Shown here piece after piece: positions 31,290-45,722 of a stretch of 64,000 bases of DNA (its first letter is position 1; every line of letters starts with the position of its first letter). The DNA comes from Macrobrachium rosenbergii (Eukaryota > Arthropoda > Malacostraca > Decapoda > Palaemonidae). The notes under the pieces were generated by a model. That model ran no database searches. It was not told where the DNA came from and saw only the letters and a program-made list of their open reading frames with translations. The DNA lies in contig NC_089762.1 in the NCBI RefSeq assembly GCF_040412425.1, positions 25,422,891 through 25,486,890 on the forward strand, read 5' to 3'. The position numbers and the translations under genes were made by a program.

Positions 31290-34140
31290 TGTAAACTTTC
31301 CACTAAATGGTCTGCAGACTGACAAACACTCTCCCCTTGGAAAGACTGTCAGGAAGGTATTGCTTTCTTGGCAACAGAGTCTGGAGCCACGGAGTCAGAG
31401 GCCCAATGGCTCCAGAACAGAAACTGCCTACTTGCTATTTGCCATGATCTGAGGATCTTGATAAACTGGGAGAAGTTGAATCTCATACTCAAGCAGCAGG
31501 CAAAGTACTTGTGTGTACCTATAGACAAAGCAGCAGCTAGGGACTTTCCTTCTTAAGGTTGTGTCAACAAGTTCAGGGAGGTTGCATCATAGTTCTTCTC
31601 AACAGGAATAATCAGTTTAACTTTGGCAGGTAATTCTCAACCACTTGTCATCCTTGGAGAAGCTTATCCCAAGCAGCTGACTTCCTCTGTGTTTGTGTCA
31701 GTGGCAGCTGAAGCAATAGTGTTCAGCACCAAATGATCCTCCCTCTCAGCTTGTTCCCTTGAGTGAGGAGATCAGAGGGTCTTGCCTGGTGGCTGGATAG
31801 CAGGAACCCCTTTGTTCCTTTGAACCCTTCACCTCCTGAGATGCTAATTGTACGGACTCCTGAAGGAGGGATGGGGTGCACACCTGAGCAGCATGTTTGT
31901 GTCAAGTGTGTAGACAGAGGATGTGTAGACAGAGGATGAACCTCATCTGCATGTCAATGTTTAGTACAGTATATGTAAGCAGCATTGCTACTAGTCCTGC
32001 AGGCATTGCAATAGCATATGATGGGTCACTCAGTAGTGTTGATGAGAGACAACACAGCCATAGTGGCATGTGTCAAGAAGCAGGGAAGATGTTATCCCTT
32101 CACCTTTGGCATGTGTCAAGAAGCAAGGAAGATGGCATCTTCCCCTTTGTTAGTTGGCAGGGGAGATACATGAGTGGATGGTTTGTCATGCCATTGAGTT
32201 ATCAGCCAGGTTCATACTGGGCAGGAAGAATGTAGTGGCAGATCAGTTCAACCACCAGAACCAGGTAGTAAGTGAGAGCTCCAACCTTAAGAAGAATACT
32301 GATGATTAATGTGTGTTGGTGTTCATTCTCCCATGCCAGATCCCTTGGTAGTGCTGGAAGATGCCTTACAACACCCCTTGGACAATCTGGACATTACACC
32401 TTGCTTCCTTTCAGCTCTGCCACGTGATCAAATGAGTATTGATCACATCATGCCTCAGAATAACCCTGGTAGCTCCTTGTTGGCCCTCACTAAGTGATTT
32501 CCCAATTTTATGGCTCTTTTTGGTAAAGACACTCGGAGAGATTCCCATAGGATCCACCTCCTTTGTCAGCCACACTTACAGAGATATCATCAAGCATTCC
32601 AATCCCTTGGACAGCAGGCTTGGAGTTATTCAGCCATCATCCCCACCCTGCAAGAGAGGAGGCTTTTTTTTTTGCAGGACTTGGCAGTAGATTCAGCATG
32701 CCTCTGATGAGCTGCAGCTAATGTGGACTAGGGTATTGGGCTAGCATCAGTGATTGGCATCATACGACGGGTCTCTTTCTGATCAAAGCTTCTATACAGT
32801 GGATGGTGAACTCCTTGCCTACCTTGTTGAGATAGACTCCTCTTAGTTGCTATGGTGAAAGGCTGTCACTCTTCCTTAAGCCAGGTCTTCAGATTTAAAG
32901 GCTGCTATGGTGAAAGGCTGTCACTCTTCCTTAAGCCAGGTCTTCAGATTTAAAGGCTTGGACCTCTTTGCTGCAATAGAATTATCCATGTTCAGGAGCT
33001 TTGTGCAGAATGGCAGTGCCTTTTTGCTGGCAAGCTCAAGAAGAAGGTGTCTAGAAACACTTTTTCTTTCTGGCTTCATGCTGTAATCAAATGAGCTTAC
33101 AACTCCTTGGGTGTAGTAGACATTTGTACAGTTTGGGTTAGAGTTCAAAAAGTTTGGGGCTATGGAACTGTCCCTGGCATTTTGGAGTAACTTTTTGGTA
33201 ACAGGTAATGAGGGCAGAAGTATGGAAACACCAGACCACCTGAGGTATGTCATCCACAGGTCCTTAGACACCTTCTCATCAGAACCTGTGGTTGTTGCTC
33301 AACAGGTTTAGTTGCCCATGCTCCTTTTGTACATTAAAGCACCTTGACTAAGATACTCAGTGGGCTTAAGACTGCCTGGCTTCTCTTCCTTCTCCCCTCC
33401 TCTCTATGCAAGTCAGCTGCTTGGGTTGAGTATATTCAGGACTGGGAGCAGGCACAGGTGCTACATGGTAAATCACCCAGTTTTAGAGCTTTGGCTTATA
33501 AGATATGACTCTCTGGTCTCCTTTTAAATAAAGTCGGGGAGGGGGCAGTCACCTGTTAATAGACCAAATAAAGTGGGGGAGGGGGCAGTCACCTGTTAAC
33601 AGAGCTGTAATCTGAATGCATCAGTTGTATTACCCAGATTTAGCTGTCTTCCAACTTATTGCCCTCTCATGCAGAGTCACACTTCGTTCTCCAAGATTTT
33701 CCATTTCGGGCAAGATCTCAGATACATTTCACTCAGGCCCAAGGCCCTGTTGTTCTGTCGTCTGTACGAGTATGCAAGACCAAATAGGAGGATACAGGAG
33801 TTATCGCTGCCCTGCTCACTATAATTATTGTAGACATGACATTTCCAGGTGGAGATTCAACTGACCAGTCAGTTGAGAGACAACCTCCCACCTGAGGAGT
33901 GTTTCCTGTGTAAAAAGTGATGTATTTTTGTTGGAACAAATAACATGTTTCTGAAAGTAATTTGTATTTTTCTTAAGTATACAAACCAGAGCTTTTTATC
34001 ATAATCCCACCTCACCCCTTCCTGATTAGTCCCTGATTACCAAGCCTCTAAAGCATATTCCCACATACACTGAGCAATACTCATACATAAAAGGTTATGG
34101 TTTGTATACCTATGAAAAATACAAATTAATTTTAAAAATT
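31290..34140 (+). mobile_element. DIRS-F, 3' half with right terminal region
   Basis: The RT end is at 31430-31556 (LRILINWEKLNLILKQQAKYLCVPIDK). RNase H traces follow: GWGAHL near 31870, then IELSARFILGRKNVVADQFN at about 32195-32255. The linker is at 32330-32420. A decayed recombinase region (32510-33860) includes RIHLLCQPHLQRYHQAFQSL at about 32540. At the right end a direct terminal motif (GAAAGTAATTTGTATTTTTC, 33953) precedes its inverse (TATGAAAAATACAAATTAAT, about 34111-34130). Every domain is interrupted. Confidence 0.75.
32848..32957. repeat. Perfect 55-bp tandem duplication
   Basis: Copies 32848-32902 and 32903-32957 (TGCTATGGTGAAAGGCTGTC..) are identical as far as I can read. A second small tandem duplication, 40-bp period, lies at 33526-33605 (AAATAAAGT.GGGGAGGGGG). 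Both are inside DIRS-F and look recent. Confidence 0.9.
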
Positions 34141-35132
34141 TAATCCCAAAATTAATTAGTGTGCCTTTATTTACAAATGTTTCATTTGTATCTTGTCTGA
34201 ATATATTAAAATCAAGCATTTTTCTTATAGATACTTCTTTTCCTGTCGGGCAGGCTTTTTATATTATTGGTATTAATAGAATTATTGTAATCCATACAGT
34301 ATATGCATTTTACTTTTTATGGGAGGAACAGAAATATTATCCACTCTTATCTTTCAGTCTGTAAGGATAAGCAGTCATATATTTAACAATATAAAAGCTC
34401 TCCAGTTATGTCCTTTTCATATGGTCTTCCATAATACTCTGTCAAGTTTTAATTTGTTAAATAAAAATATTCTAAAATGCTCAAATTGTTATTTATATTG
34501 TATGACATTGCCATCATATTTTTCTGCATTATTTCTTAAGAGTTAACGGTAATCCAATTTGCCCAGCATTCATATTACAATACCCACAGCTAATCTTATA
34601 CTGTGTATAACCCCAGGTATTTAGCAGCACATCTGTTATGGTTAACTAAAGGAGATTTTACATATACAGTATTTTCATTACAATTCATAGAAGGCAGAAA
34701 AGTATTTGGTAGTGTCAGCTGGACTTCTATGGGCACCATTAAAGTGGAAGACCCGGGCTTAAACTGAAAAGAGGTATGAAAAGGGAAACTGGGGAAAAAA
34801 AACATGCGTAACAGAACTTCAGAGTGGCCCTTTGTGTCACACGCATTGTTCTTGTTAAACTGGCTCATAATAATAATAGTATTAACGATGGTGATAATAC
34901 TATAATAGTGAAAATAGTAATTTTGTTAGTAAAAACTGATTTTTTATTGTTAACAAAAAAATCAAATTGAGAGGTCATACAGACATTATTTAAAGAAAGA
35001 AAATTGTTTCACAGTATTATATTGCTGTATGCAGCTGTACTATCATTTGTTCTATATAATAAGTTTAAATATTTGTTTACCTAAATTCTTTTAAATATAT
35101 TATTACTTAAAATCTTTTTTTTTTCTTTCCAG
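34141..35132. other. AT-rich end of NDUFAF4 intron 2
   Basis: No transposon or gene is recognised. It ends in a long pyrimidine tract and acceptor (TTTTTTTTTCTTTCCAG, AG at 35131-35132). Confidence 0.6.
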
Positions 35133-35228
35133 CCTGAGATAAAAATATCTTCAGAAACACCTAATCGTCCCTTGCCTATAGACAGAAAAACTATGGAGGA
35201 CCCTGAGTATGGATTTCATGTGCCTGCA
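35133..35228 (+). CDS. NDUFAF4: NDUFAF4 exon 3
   Basis: This exon is 96 bases, phase 0 at both ends, flanked by AG (35131-35132) and GTAAGA (35229). It encodes 32 residues: PEIKISSETPNRPLPIDRKT then MEDPEYGFHVPA. It fills the family's variable central region, where human has QEPKEFRLPKDHHFDM. PEYGFHVP before the conserved P.GKI block supports the position. Reading phase agrees with exons 2 and 4. Intron 2 before it is 26.8 kb. Confidence 0.88.
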
Positions 35229-35340
35229 GTAAGAGTTTATGCAAAGACTTGTTTTTATATACTGTACAGTATTCGAGTTCTTTAAGTTTGTGCCAAAGAC
35301 TTAAATCAGATTCTTTGACCATTGATGTACAACTATAAAC

Positions 35341-35343
<3 letters not shown>

Positions 35344-35405
<62 letters not shown>
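35344..35405. repeat. (TA)n microsatellite
   Basis: About 30 TA units lie shortly after the exon 3 donor. Confidence 0.95.
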
Positions 35406-35411
<6 letters not shown>

Positions 35412-37200
35412 CAGTCATACCTCGAAATTACGCTGAGGTTAGGTTCCGAGCCCCTCGTGCAAGGTGAATTTTCATAAGTTTGGCATGGTCTTTAAAAATG
35501 CTAATAAATGTTTATTTCCAGAGTTTAAGTACTAAATATGACCCTAATCATGCTCCCAAAGTATTAAGCTAACTTTTAAATGAACTAAAGTTAGTGTAAT
35601 TTTATTTAAAATTTAGCTTATTACCCTTAAAAAAGGAATACAGTAAATGGTTGACATAAAAATTGAGTACTGCACAGTTTCATAATAGCGCATTTACAGT
35701 AGGTGCGTATGTATACTAATGTTACCCCTAATTCATGGGATGCCGTTTTCTTTGTCACTTAGAGTAAAAACCATTTTCTTTGCGTCACTAGGCAAAACGT
35801 CACAGTCAACAAAAGTACAATTCCATAAAACATCGAAAACATGTACATAATGTTCGTAGAAGGTAGTACAGTACAGGTAAAATTCAATCAATTTAAAATT
35901 ATATACTGTACAGGTAATGACGTACAGAGAATAATAAGTTGTAAACGTATGTTTGAGCGTTAACTACGAATGAGAGAGAGAGAGAGAGAGATACTGTAAT
36001 AAAGTAACTGTACTGCTTTTGTATCGTATTTATGCGCAAATATATAAATACAAATTTTCCATTCTGATTTTACACCTAAAAACACGAAAACTTAAAAATT
36101 ATACACACTTTCTACAGGGGTATCATCTTTGAAAAATGCAGGGTATCACATCTTGTAAAAGTACACCAACTGAACGTGCTGTAATTACATGCACATACAG
36201 ATTGCACCAGCACTTTTCTCCGAGGTGAACAGAGTAATTTTCAAAGAATGACACTTATACAACTCTTAGTTACATCTCTGATATTACATTAAAGAATTCA
36301 TTTTATCAAATGAGCGACTGAACAACCTCATCTCAAGGTCATGTCAAAATGGACATAATACTTGTATGATATTTATGTACAGAAATATAAATATAAATTT
36401 TCCATATCGAATTTACAGTTAAAAGTGAAAACTTATAAATGTACTTCAAACATTAAACAAGCATTTTCTGCAAATCTTTGAAAAGTGCAGTAACTTTGCA
36501 AATGGGTATCACATCTTGTAAATATTTAATGAATGTGCTGAAATACCTTTGCAGCATATTTATTTGTACAAAAATAAAAATAATTTTACAGATTGTACAC
36601 ATGAAAGCATGAAAACTTTTCATATTTTAAATGAAAGCATGAAATGCATTTTCATAGAGATTTTGCAATTAAAACAAGCATTTTCTGCAGGATTTTACAT
36701 AGAAGCATGAAATCATCTTTTAAAAAAGTGCAATGCATTTTCAACAGATTTTACAATAAAAGCATGAAAACTTGTAAATCTTGTAAAAAATTAAACACAC
36801 TTCTGCAGGGTTTCTCGAATTTCGTGTGTCTGTGAAAAATCGCATGCCCATTAGTTAGGTTCAGTGAAAAGTTGCATCATATTTATGCATAAGTGTAAGA
36901 TACATTACTGTATAACAACACACACACATAAAATATAATTACATTGGCTGATGAGTTTCTTAATGAATTGGACACACATAAACAGTTGAAGCTGAAAGTT
37001 ACCCCAAAAAGATAGACAATTACTTAATTGGATTAGGTCACCAGTTGGAACTACATAGAATAATAGATTACTTCTGTAACAAAGATTTTTAAACCCCTTC
37101 ACTTCCCACCTAGTCCCAACAAAGAAAGAATGTGTTGTGATAGCATGAACGTCTGACACGGTCAATTTTCATTTAAAAAAAAGTACAACGTGACGAATGT
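35412..37200. repeat. AT-rich repeat region, possible DNA-transposon remnant
   Basis: It starts TACAGTCATACCTCGAAATTACG (35411), resembling CAGTGGTACCTCG-type ends of non-autonomous DNA elements and the element at 10271. A clear right end was not found. From 36010 to 36800 there are diverged direct repeats (AAATATAAATAC.AATTTTCCAT, then AGCATGAAAACTT.TAAAT and TTTTACA.A.AAAGCATGAAA). A (GA)n run is at 35970-35988. No coding sequence. Confidence 0.4.
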
Positions 37201-37540
37201 TTGTATTCTAACGGATATTTCTCTTCCAAAACAAGGGTGATCAGGATCCAAGGTTTGCCTGAAATTTACTTACACTTGACTTTCCCTAATTCCTACTTAC
37301 TGCACAGGAATAGCATATAATTCAAGGCAATGATCATTATTCATATACTAGACTTCATAAAGAAATATGATTATACCATGTTCCCTTATAAATGGTGGCT
37401 GAAGGAAACAATGGAAAAATTAAGTACAGTGGAAGAGATTCTTGTCAATTCCAGACTTAGCGTTATGCTTGCTCAGTGCAACTGCGGAGTTCTTGAAGAC
37501 ACTTATTGTCGATTCACTGAGTAAAATTTAGGAAAGGACA
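37201..37540. other. Intron 3 sequence, nothing identified
   Basis: A 64-codon frame at 37330-37521 has no recognisable motif, and I do not call it a gene. Confidence 0.4.
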
Positions 37541-38684
37541 AAGGATAGAGTTGCTCCGAATGGCACAGCACAGATGCGTGCTTGTTTCTAGGAAGGTCTC
37601 TCTGCTCGCGTGAGGTCAGATCAGGGCAGGCTGTTTTTTGTCCATAGCCCCTGGCAGTCTGAAAAATTGACAGAGACATCACTGAATGCATAAGACAGGG
37701 AAAAAGGAAGCTTAAGACCACCTTCACTAGAGGTTACTTGGTGAAAACCCTCCCTGTTGGTTGAAGTAGAGGGGATTAAAGTAAAATGGGGGCCTTGGTA
37801 AGGCATAAAACAAATGTGAGTAATAATCAAAAGTAAGGAAGGGAAATGTTAAAGGAAAAGAATAAGGGATAGAGTTATAAAAAATAGATAGGTGAAGGAC
37901 CTGACATCCTCTTCTGGATAGAGTGCCCATAAAGGGATGGCACTGTCCAGTTTGGCATGGCCAGTTCTCTTTAAGCTAGTTGGAATTATCCACGCCCATG
38001 GTATTTCCTCCACAGACCTCTCTTGCTGGTTTGTCTTGGTCGGAAGGGTATTTGAGTGCCAACTGTGTTGGCTTCTTTGACAACTGACACAGAGGCCTTC
38101 CTTGCAAGCTCTGACGATCTGTACGATCTGTCGCGTTCCTTGAGCTTATCGCCAATTAGAATTTACTCACTGTTGTGTCTGCGGCGGACTGAGACAGAGC
38201 AGGAGCGGTGGCGTAAGAGGCTTGCAGGTAGGAGTGACCAGCTCAGACACCAATTGCAAGGCCACACCTTTGGGTGAGCTTCTGCTGTGGTCGAAAGGAT
38301 CCGTCTCCCTTACCAGCACTTATAGCAGAGCCAAATCACGAGAAGAGAGGGGGCCCTGACTGGGATCTCTGGAATGGAGATGCGTGCTCTGGCACTAAGG
38401 CAGGGTCAGGCACTAATTTGATTTGGACTTTGCTTGTTGTTCGGGACGGACAGAGCTTGGCTGCCAAGGTGACACTGTTAGAGATTGTGAATCAAGAGTG
38501 GGATCTCCTGGAGGGGGATCTTTTTGGGGCCCTGGCACTGGCACTGGGGTGGGCCTGGGCACCGGAATGGGATTGGGAATCGATCTTGATGGAGGAGCCA
38601 CTGCACACTGCACTCAGTGGAACATTGTTTGGGGCCCCATGCCTAATGAATGATTTGGGGATTTGGACCCGTGGATTGCTGTAA

Positions 38685-38936
38685 CTAGATGGGGACTGGA
38701 GTTTGCCCCAGGAGGAGGTCATAACCTCCAGGAATATATCGGGCAAGCATGATCCCCAACTTGACAGTAGGAAGTATCACCTTGAAGTGCTTGATACCTT
38801 CAGTCGTGACGAGTTTACGCCTGTTAGTGATAGCTCCAATGGGAACTTTGTCTTCCCTTATGAGGGTCATTTGTGCGCCAGAATCACCAAATGCCTTGAC
38901 CTGGCTGGCAGGGCACCTACCTTGGGGATGTGCCAC
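38685..38936 (-). pseudogene. Gypsy aspartic protease
   Basis: The 83-residue frame has KAFGDSGAQMTLIRED, with the catalytic D-S-G-A at the complement of 38874-38885, then IGAITNRRKLVT, HFKVILPTVKLGIM and YDLLLGQTPVPI. This is the fold order of retropepsins ending in the D-LLG block. Length and motif fit a complete protease core, but adjacent frames are broken. A Pro/Val repeat region (38600-38500, complement) follows. Confidence 0.8.
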
Positions 38937-38997
38937 ATAAAGGTGACCCTGGGTCGGTGACTGCCAAGGGAAGGGCTGGTGTACCTGACTTATTATT

Positions 38998-39387
38998 TTA
39001 AGGGCATTTTACCCATTGGGTGGAGTGTCCATAGACTTTGCAAGCAGGGCAATAAGTCTGGCTATAATCTTTACCTGGCACTGTCCCATAGGAGGGAGCA
39101 GGTCCTTTACCTTTCATCCACGACCCATGTATGGCTTGGGGTATTGTCCCGTTTGAGGATGTAGAGGGGGCTTCTGGCTGATTTTCAGACTTCAAGCAGC
39201 ACTGTTCAGTGGGGTGTCCTGTTCTCTTACAATACCCACACACGGGTTTCTTATGGGGGTGCCCATTCTTGTGAGGTTGCTGGGAGTTGGTCGAGGCAGG
39301 CGAGGAGGGATATAATTTCCGTCCATGGGAACTAAGATGGGGATGATGCGTATCCCATATGTCAAACCAATGGCAGCACTCGACCAC
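38998..39387 (-). pseudogene. Gypsy gag nucleocapsid, two zinc knuckles
   Basis: The frame contains CGYCKRTGHPTEQC (C-x2-C-x4-H-x4-C, complement of about 39199-39240). Near the end is CPACKVYGHSTQWVKCP, a second knuckle-like motif with altered spacing. A Ser/Pro/Asn-rich linker lies between. Zinc knuckles bind the element's RNA. It is separated from the capsid part by frame breaks. Confidence 0.8.
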
Positions 39388-39399
39388 TGTCTTAGGCGC

Positions 39400-40243
39400 C
39401 TTATTTCACAAATGAGTGGCGAGAGCTGGCGGGGCATAAAATAAGAAGCCCTCGAGCTGGAAAAGTTTGAGGACATCCTCCACATTAGTGGCTTTCAGAG
39501 ATTCTAGCCATTGGTTAGGGCTGGGTCTTTTTGAAGATCCACTGAGACCAGGTTTGGCCTGATTCCTTGGGGATATTTCTCCACCTTTTCCTCCAACGGT
39601 CGGGAGTTATTTCAAAAGCTTTTATACTGGCTTGGCGGACATGGTCAAGATTTTCTCGATCCTCAGTGGGGAGAACGTTGAATGCAATGGCACCCTTCCC
39701 TCCAAGGTGCTTTCCCAGGATCAGAGAAATTTCTTCAGTAGAGGGCTGATAGGTTGTCAGGACCTTTTCAATATAGTCGAGCCAGGCTTCAGGCTCTGCT
39801 TCATCCCATTTTCTTATGAGGGTGCGTACACTGCTGAGGGTTGAGTGAGGAGAGGGTGTTGATGTGTTGCACCTGTTGTGAGCTGCCATTGCAAGCTGAT
39901 GAGCTTTCTTTCTTTCTCCCTCTTCTGTCTTTCTGTCTCTTCCCGTTTCTCCTGGGCTATTCTTTCTTTCTCCTTCTTCTGCCTTTCTGCCTCTTCTTGT
40001 TTCTCCTGGGCTATTCTTTCTTTCTCCTTCTCCTGTCTTTCTGCCTCTTCTTGTTTCTCCTGGGTTATTCCTTCTTTCTCCTTCTCCTGCCTTTCTGCCT
40101 CTGTTTCCGCCTTGGGATCGTCTACTCTCTCTCTCGTGGACCCATTCCCTCAGGACTTGTTCTGATAGTCCCATGTCCTCTCTAGTGGACATGTAGAACT
40201 TGAAGTCCTCATTTTGCTGGGCTCTGGATGTCACAGACATTTT
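39400..40243 (-). pseudogene. Gypsy gag, capsid region with coiled coil
   Basis: The likely start is the ATG at 40241-40243 (MSVTSRAQQNEDFKFYMSTR). Then come LSEQVLREWVHERE, a charged repeat region of four 54-bp (18-residue) units (about 40115-39906), and the capsid-like part KWDEAEPEAWLDYIEKVL, ISLILGKHLGGKGAIAFNVL and WRKRWRNIPKESGQTWSQW. These are the blocks of SCAN-like gags of gypsy elements. In the continuous frame the repeats read as Gly/Arg-rich. In the neighbouring frame they read AEERQ/KEKERIAQEKQ-type coiled coil, the usual sequence here. This implies two compensating frameshifts, near a (GA)n run at about 40128 and near 39890. A TAA-containing break follows 39515. Confidence 0.75.
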
Positions 40244-40315
40244 GAGATAACGCTTATATGGGCGTGACCCATTAGAAAATAAGTATGTCTGAAAAGACTC
40301 GGGTTGTCTGGAAGA

Positions 40316-41330
40316 TTTAGGGTGTCTAGAAAGACTCAAGGTGTCTTGAAAGACTCAGGGTGTCTCAAAGGACTTGGGATGTCTCGGAAGACTCAGGGTG
40401 TCTCGAAAGACTCAGGGTGTCTTGAAGGACTCAGGGTGTCTCGAAAGACTCAGGGTGTCTGAAAAGACTCAGGGCCGTTCAAGTGAACAGGTTCAATATG
40501 TCTGACGAGACTCAATGTTGTTCGAAATGAACAGATTCTGGGTGTCTGAATAGACTCAAGTTGTATGAAAAGACTCAGATTTCAGGTGCCTGAAAGACTC
40601 GGTTGTTCGGAATGAATGAAAATTAATATGTTTGAATAAGACAAATTTCAGGGTGTCTGAACACTCGATTGTTCAGAATGAACGAGAGTTAATATGTCTG
40701 AATAAGACAAATTTCAGGACGTATGAAGAGACTCAGTTAAAATTTAATGTGTCTAAATAAGACAAATTTCAGGTTGTCTGAAACACTCAATTGTTCAGAA
40801 TGAACAAAAATAAATATGTCTGAATAAGACAAATTTCAGGATGTCTGAAGAGACTCAGTGAAAATTAATGTCTGAATAAGACAAATTCAAGGTGCCTGAA
40901 ACACTCAGTTGTGCAGAATGAACAAAAATTAATATGTCTGAATAAGACAACTTTCAGGATGTCTGAAGAGACTTAGTTAAAATTTATTATGTCTGAATAA
41001 GACAAATTTCAGGGTGTCTGAAACTCAGTTGTTCAGAATGAGCAAAAATTAGCATGTCTGAATAAGACAAACTTTAGGGTGTCTGAAAAGTCTTAAAATT
41101 TAATATGTCTGAATAAGACAACGTTCAGGGTGTCTGAGACACTCAGTTGTTCAGAATGAATGAAAATTAGTTGGTCTGCATAAGACAAATGTCTGAATAA
41201 GACAGATTTCAGGGTGTCAGAAAATTCAGTTGTTCAGAATGAACAAAAATTAGTATGTCTGAATAAGAGAAACTTCAATGTGTCTGAAACACTCAATTGT
41301 TCAGAATGAACGGAAATTTAGCACAAGCTA
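40316..41330 (-). repeat. Minisatellite in the gypsy leader region
   Basis: Two related arrays lie directly upstream of gag. The stretch 40318-40482 has about eight 20-bp units (GTGTCTTGAAAGACTCAGGG type). The stretch 40580-41315 has about ten longer units (roughly 68 bp) built from TATGTCTGAATAAGACAAAT, TTCAGGGTGTCTGAA and ACTCAGTTGTTCAGAATGAA. The gag frame can be read into the first array but probably starts after it, at 40243. Confidence 0.88.
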
Positions 41331-42900
41331 ACGTAAGCCTTTATGTATATTTTATTTTGCTGAGAGACTCTGCAGAACTAGATAAAAAAAAAGGCCTACG
41401 GGATTATACACTTATGGTGTGTAATGAATTTTTCTTGCGCTGTTAAATAATTGTAAATGTGGCGTAATGAAAACAGTACATTGATCCTATCGAGTATTAA
41501 AATCTCTAAAGCATGAGGGTAAGACAAAAATGCTTAATCTTATAACATGTGCGTGGAGAGGGAAAGAAATTGTTATTCACCGTTATCAAAACAAACCGTA
41601 GCTCACACGTGACTAATAATGGTACTCAAGTGTCTACTTCTGGTCTCGTGACATCTGCCAACAAGTGAATGGGTCTGGCGATTGGGTGGGCGTCGTCTTG
41701 ACCACGTGTCTGGCTTTTTACTTGCCTACCCTTTTTCCCATGCTCGGGCCTCCCGTAGTAATGAATGAACGAGGAAATTCTCACTGATATATTTGTTAAT
41801 AAATAAAATTACAGGAATACTCTGGGCTCGCTGAGGAATATCCCACTCAGTTAGAGAAGAAAAGGTTTATTACTTTAAAAAATGCGGTGAGGTGCACGGA
41901 CGTATGGGTAAAAATTAGCGAGCGAAAGAAAGGGATAAACTGTATGAGCGCTGTGCATGTGTTTTTTATAACAATGGAATTTCTAATGGAACTCACAAAT
42001 CAATCAAGATGGTGGACGGTTAGGGATGGGCCCACGTGGCCTGGAATTGAAGATTCTGTGTTGGAATTTACTATTCTCTTGTCATGAGAGCGGAAATTTA
42101 GATTCCTAAATACTTCCTAGCTTTTCCTATCGATCTGGCAAGAGAGAGAGAGAGAGGATAAATCCAGCGATGCGAAATAGCTGGAGTCAAAGCCTTGGTG
42201 GTCGCCTACAGTGTGCCTATCTGGGAATTCGGGACTTTCAAATTGTCTTTATCATGTGGGCGAAGGAATAGGGGCTCTATTCCTTTTTATTAACGCTTCG
42301 ACTGAGTTGCTCCCTAGCTTCCTATTCTTAAAACATGCAGCTAACATGCGATAGCACAAAAATCTCGTGGAATTTTTAATACGCTCTCTCTTCTCATGAA
42401 CTAATTTGGCATGCATGTGATCTATCAATTACCTAACACTGATTGCAGTCACTTTTCACATCTAGCATAAAACTAAGCAAAATATTTCGACACATACTTA
42501 TGCTGTGGAACTGGCTCTTCTCATGTGGTTAAAATGGAGGGGGTATGATATCAGGGTCATCTCTAATTATGCAGACCAGCTAGCAATTGCTATTTCGCTG
42601 ATAATTGCAAAGCAGTTGCGTACTCGGCAAGGTACATCAGTTGCTACGAATGTCCCTGGGATACTTACTTAATTCTGGGCAGCAATGATGAACGCGGGGA
42701 GTTCCTTATATTTATTACACATCTGACTCAATATTAGGACAATTCGTAGACAAACAAGGGAAAATCTGTGGCTTAGGGCCTTCTTCATGTGAGGGAAAAT
42801 TATGTAAACTCAAGGGTTCTCTTAACTAATTATATTTACATAACAAACACAGCTCAGAAGAATGACAAATTACTGGGCAAGTAACAATAAGGGCCTGCTA
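41331..42900. other. Intron 3 sequence, nothing identified
   Basis: A (GA)n run lies at 42140-42156. No coding or repeat family is recognised. It could contain the gypsy upstream LTR, but no partner copy is present to test this. Confidence 0.4.
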
Positions 42901-42904
42901 AATG

Positions 42905-43290
42905 AATGAATCCTACACAGAATAAATATTCTATGCCGATGATGTCTTCATAACAGGAAACATCGCAGTGGGGGCAGGAGGGGACTGCGCATGGATAGAG
43001 CCGAGAGTCCACGGTTGAGGCCTATCTGCAAAATATGCAAGACTGTTACTTGCAAGAATAATAAGACGCTCAAAGGGAACTGAGGAAAATGCACAGATGG
43101 TGCCAGATAACTCAGCTCAACACTAAATGCATGATTATGTTAACACTGAATGCTCCAACACAAATTACTGAAGGTGATCGCACAATGGAAAATAAATGAA
43201 AAGTCAGAGAAATAACAGGAATTGTGACTGACTAAGAAACCTTATTCCGGTATATTACCTTCGTCAAGATGACGGTGTTCTCATTTGATA
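42905..43290 (+). pseudogene. LINE reverse transcriptase fragment
   Basis: Near 42928 the frame gives FYADDVFIT, the RT active-site box (YADD at 42931-42942). Then follow EAYLQNMQDC (43018-43048), WCQITQLNTKCMIMLTL (about 43097-43147), GDRTMENK..VREITGIVTD and LFRYITFVKM at about 43241-43271. These match the non-LTR pattern YADD, LN..KC, YLG and LTF.KHI. Stops and shifts break it. No other LINE sequence adjoins it. Confidence 0.6.

Positions 43291-45722
<2,432 letters not shown>

Larger units (their letters stand above)
38000..41330 (-). mobile_element. Gypsy-type LTR retrotransposon fragment (leader, gag, protease)
   Basis: On the minus strand, in order, are a minisatellite leader (41330-40316), gag (40243-39400), two zinc knuckles (about 39245-39000) and an aspartic protease (38936-38685). 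RT, RNase H and integrase are not seen, so the fragment is 3' truncated near 38000. No LTR pair is visible. An LTR could lie in 41340-42900 but cannot be confirmed. It lies in NDUFAF4 intron 3, antisense to the gene. Confidence 0.75.

Noticed and set aside
37330..37521. 64-codon + strand frame in intron 3
   Set aside because: No family motif, no splice context, and composition like the surrounding AT-rich DNA.
41340..42900. Upstream LTR of the gypsy element
   Set aside because: No second LTR copy or clear TG..CA ends could be found, so it cannot be supported.
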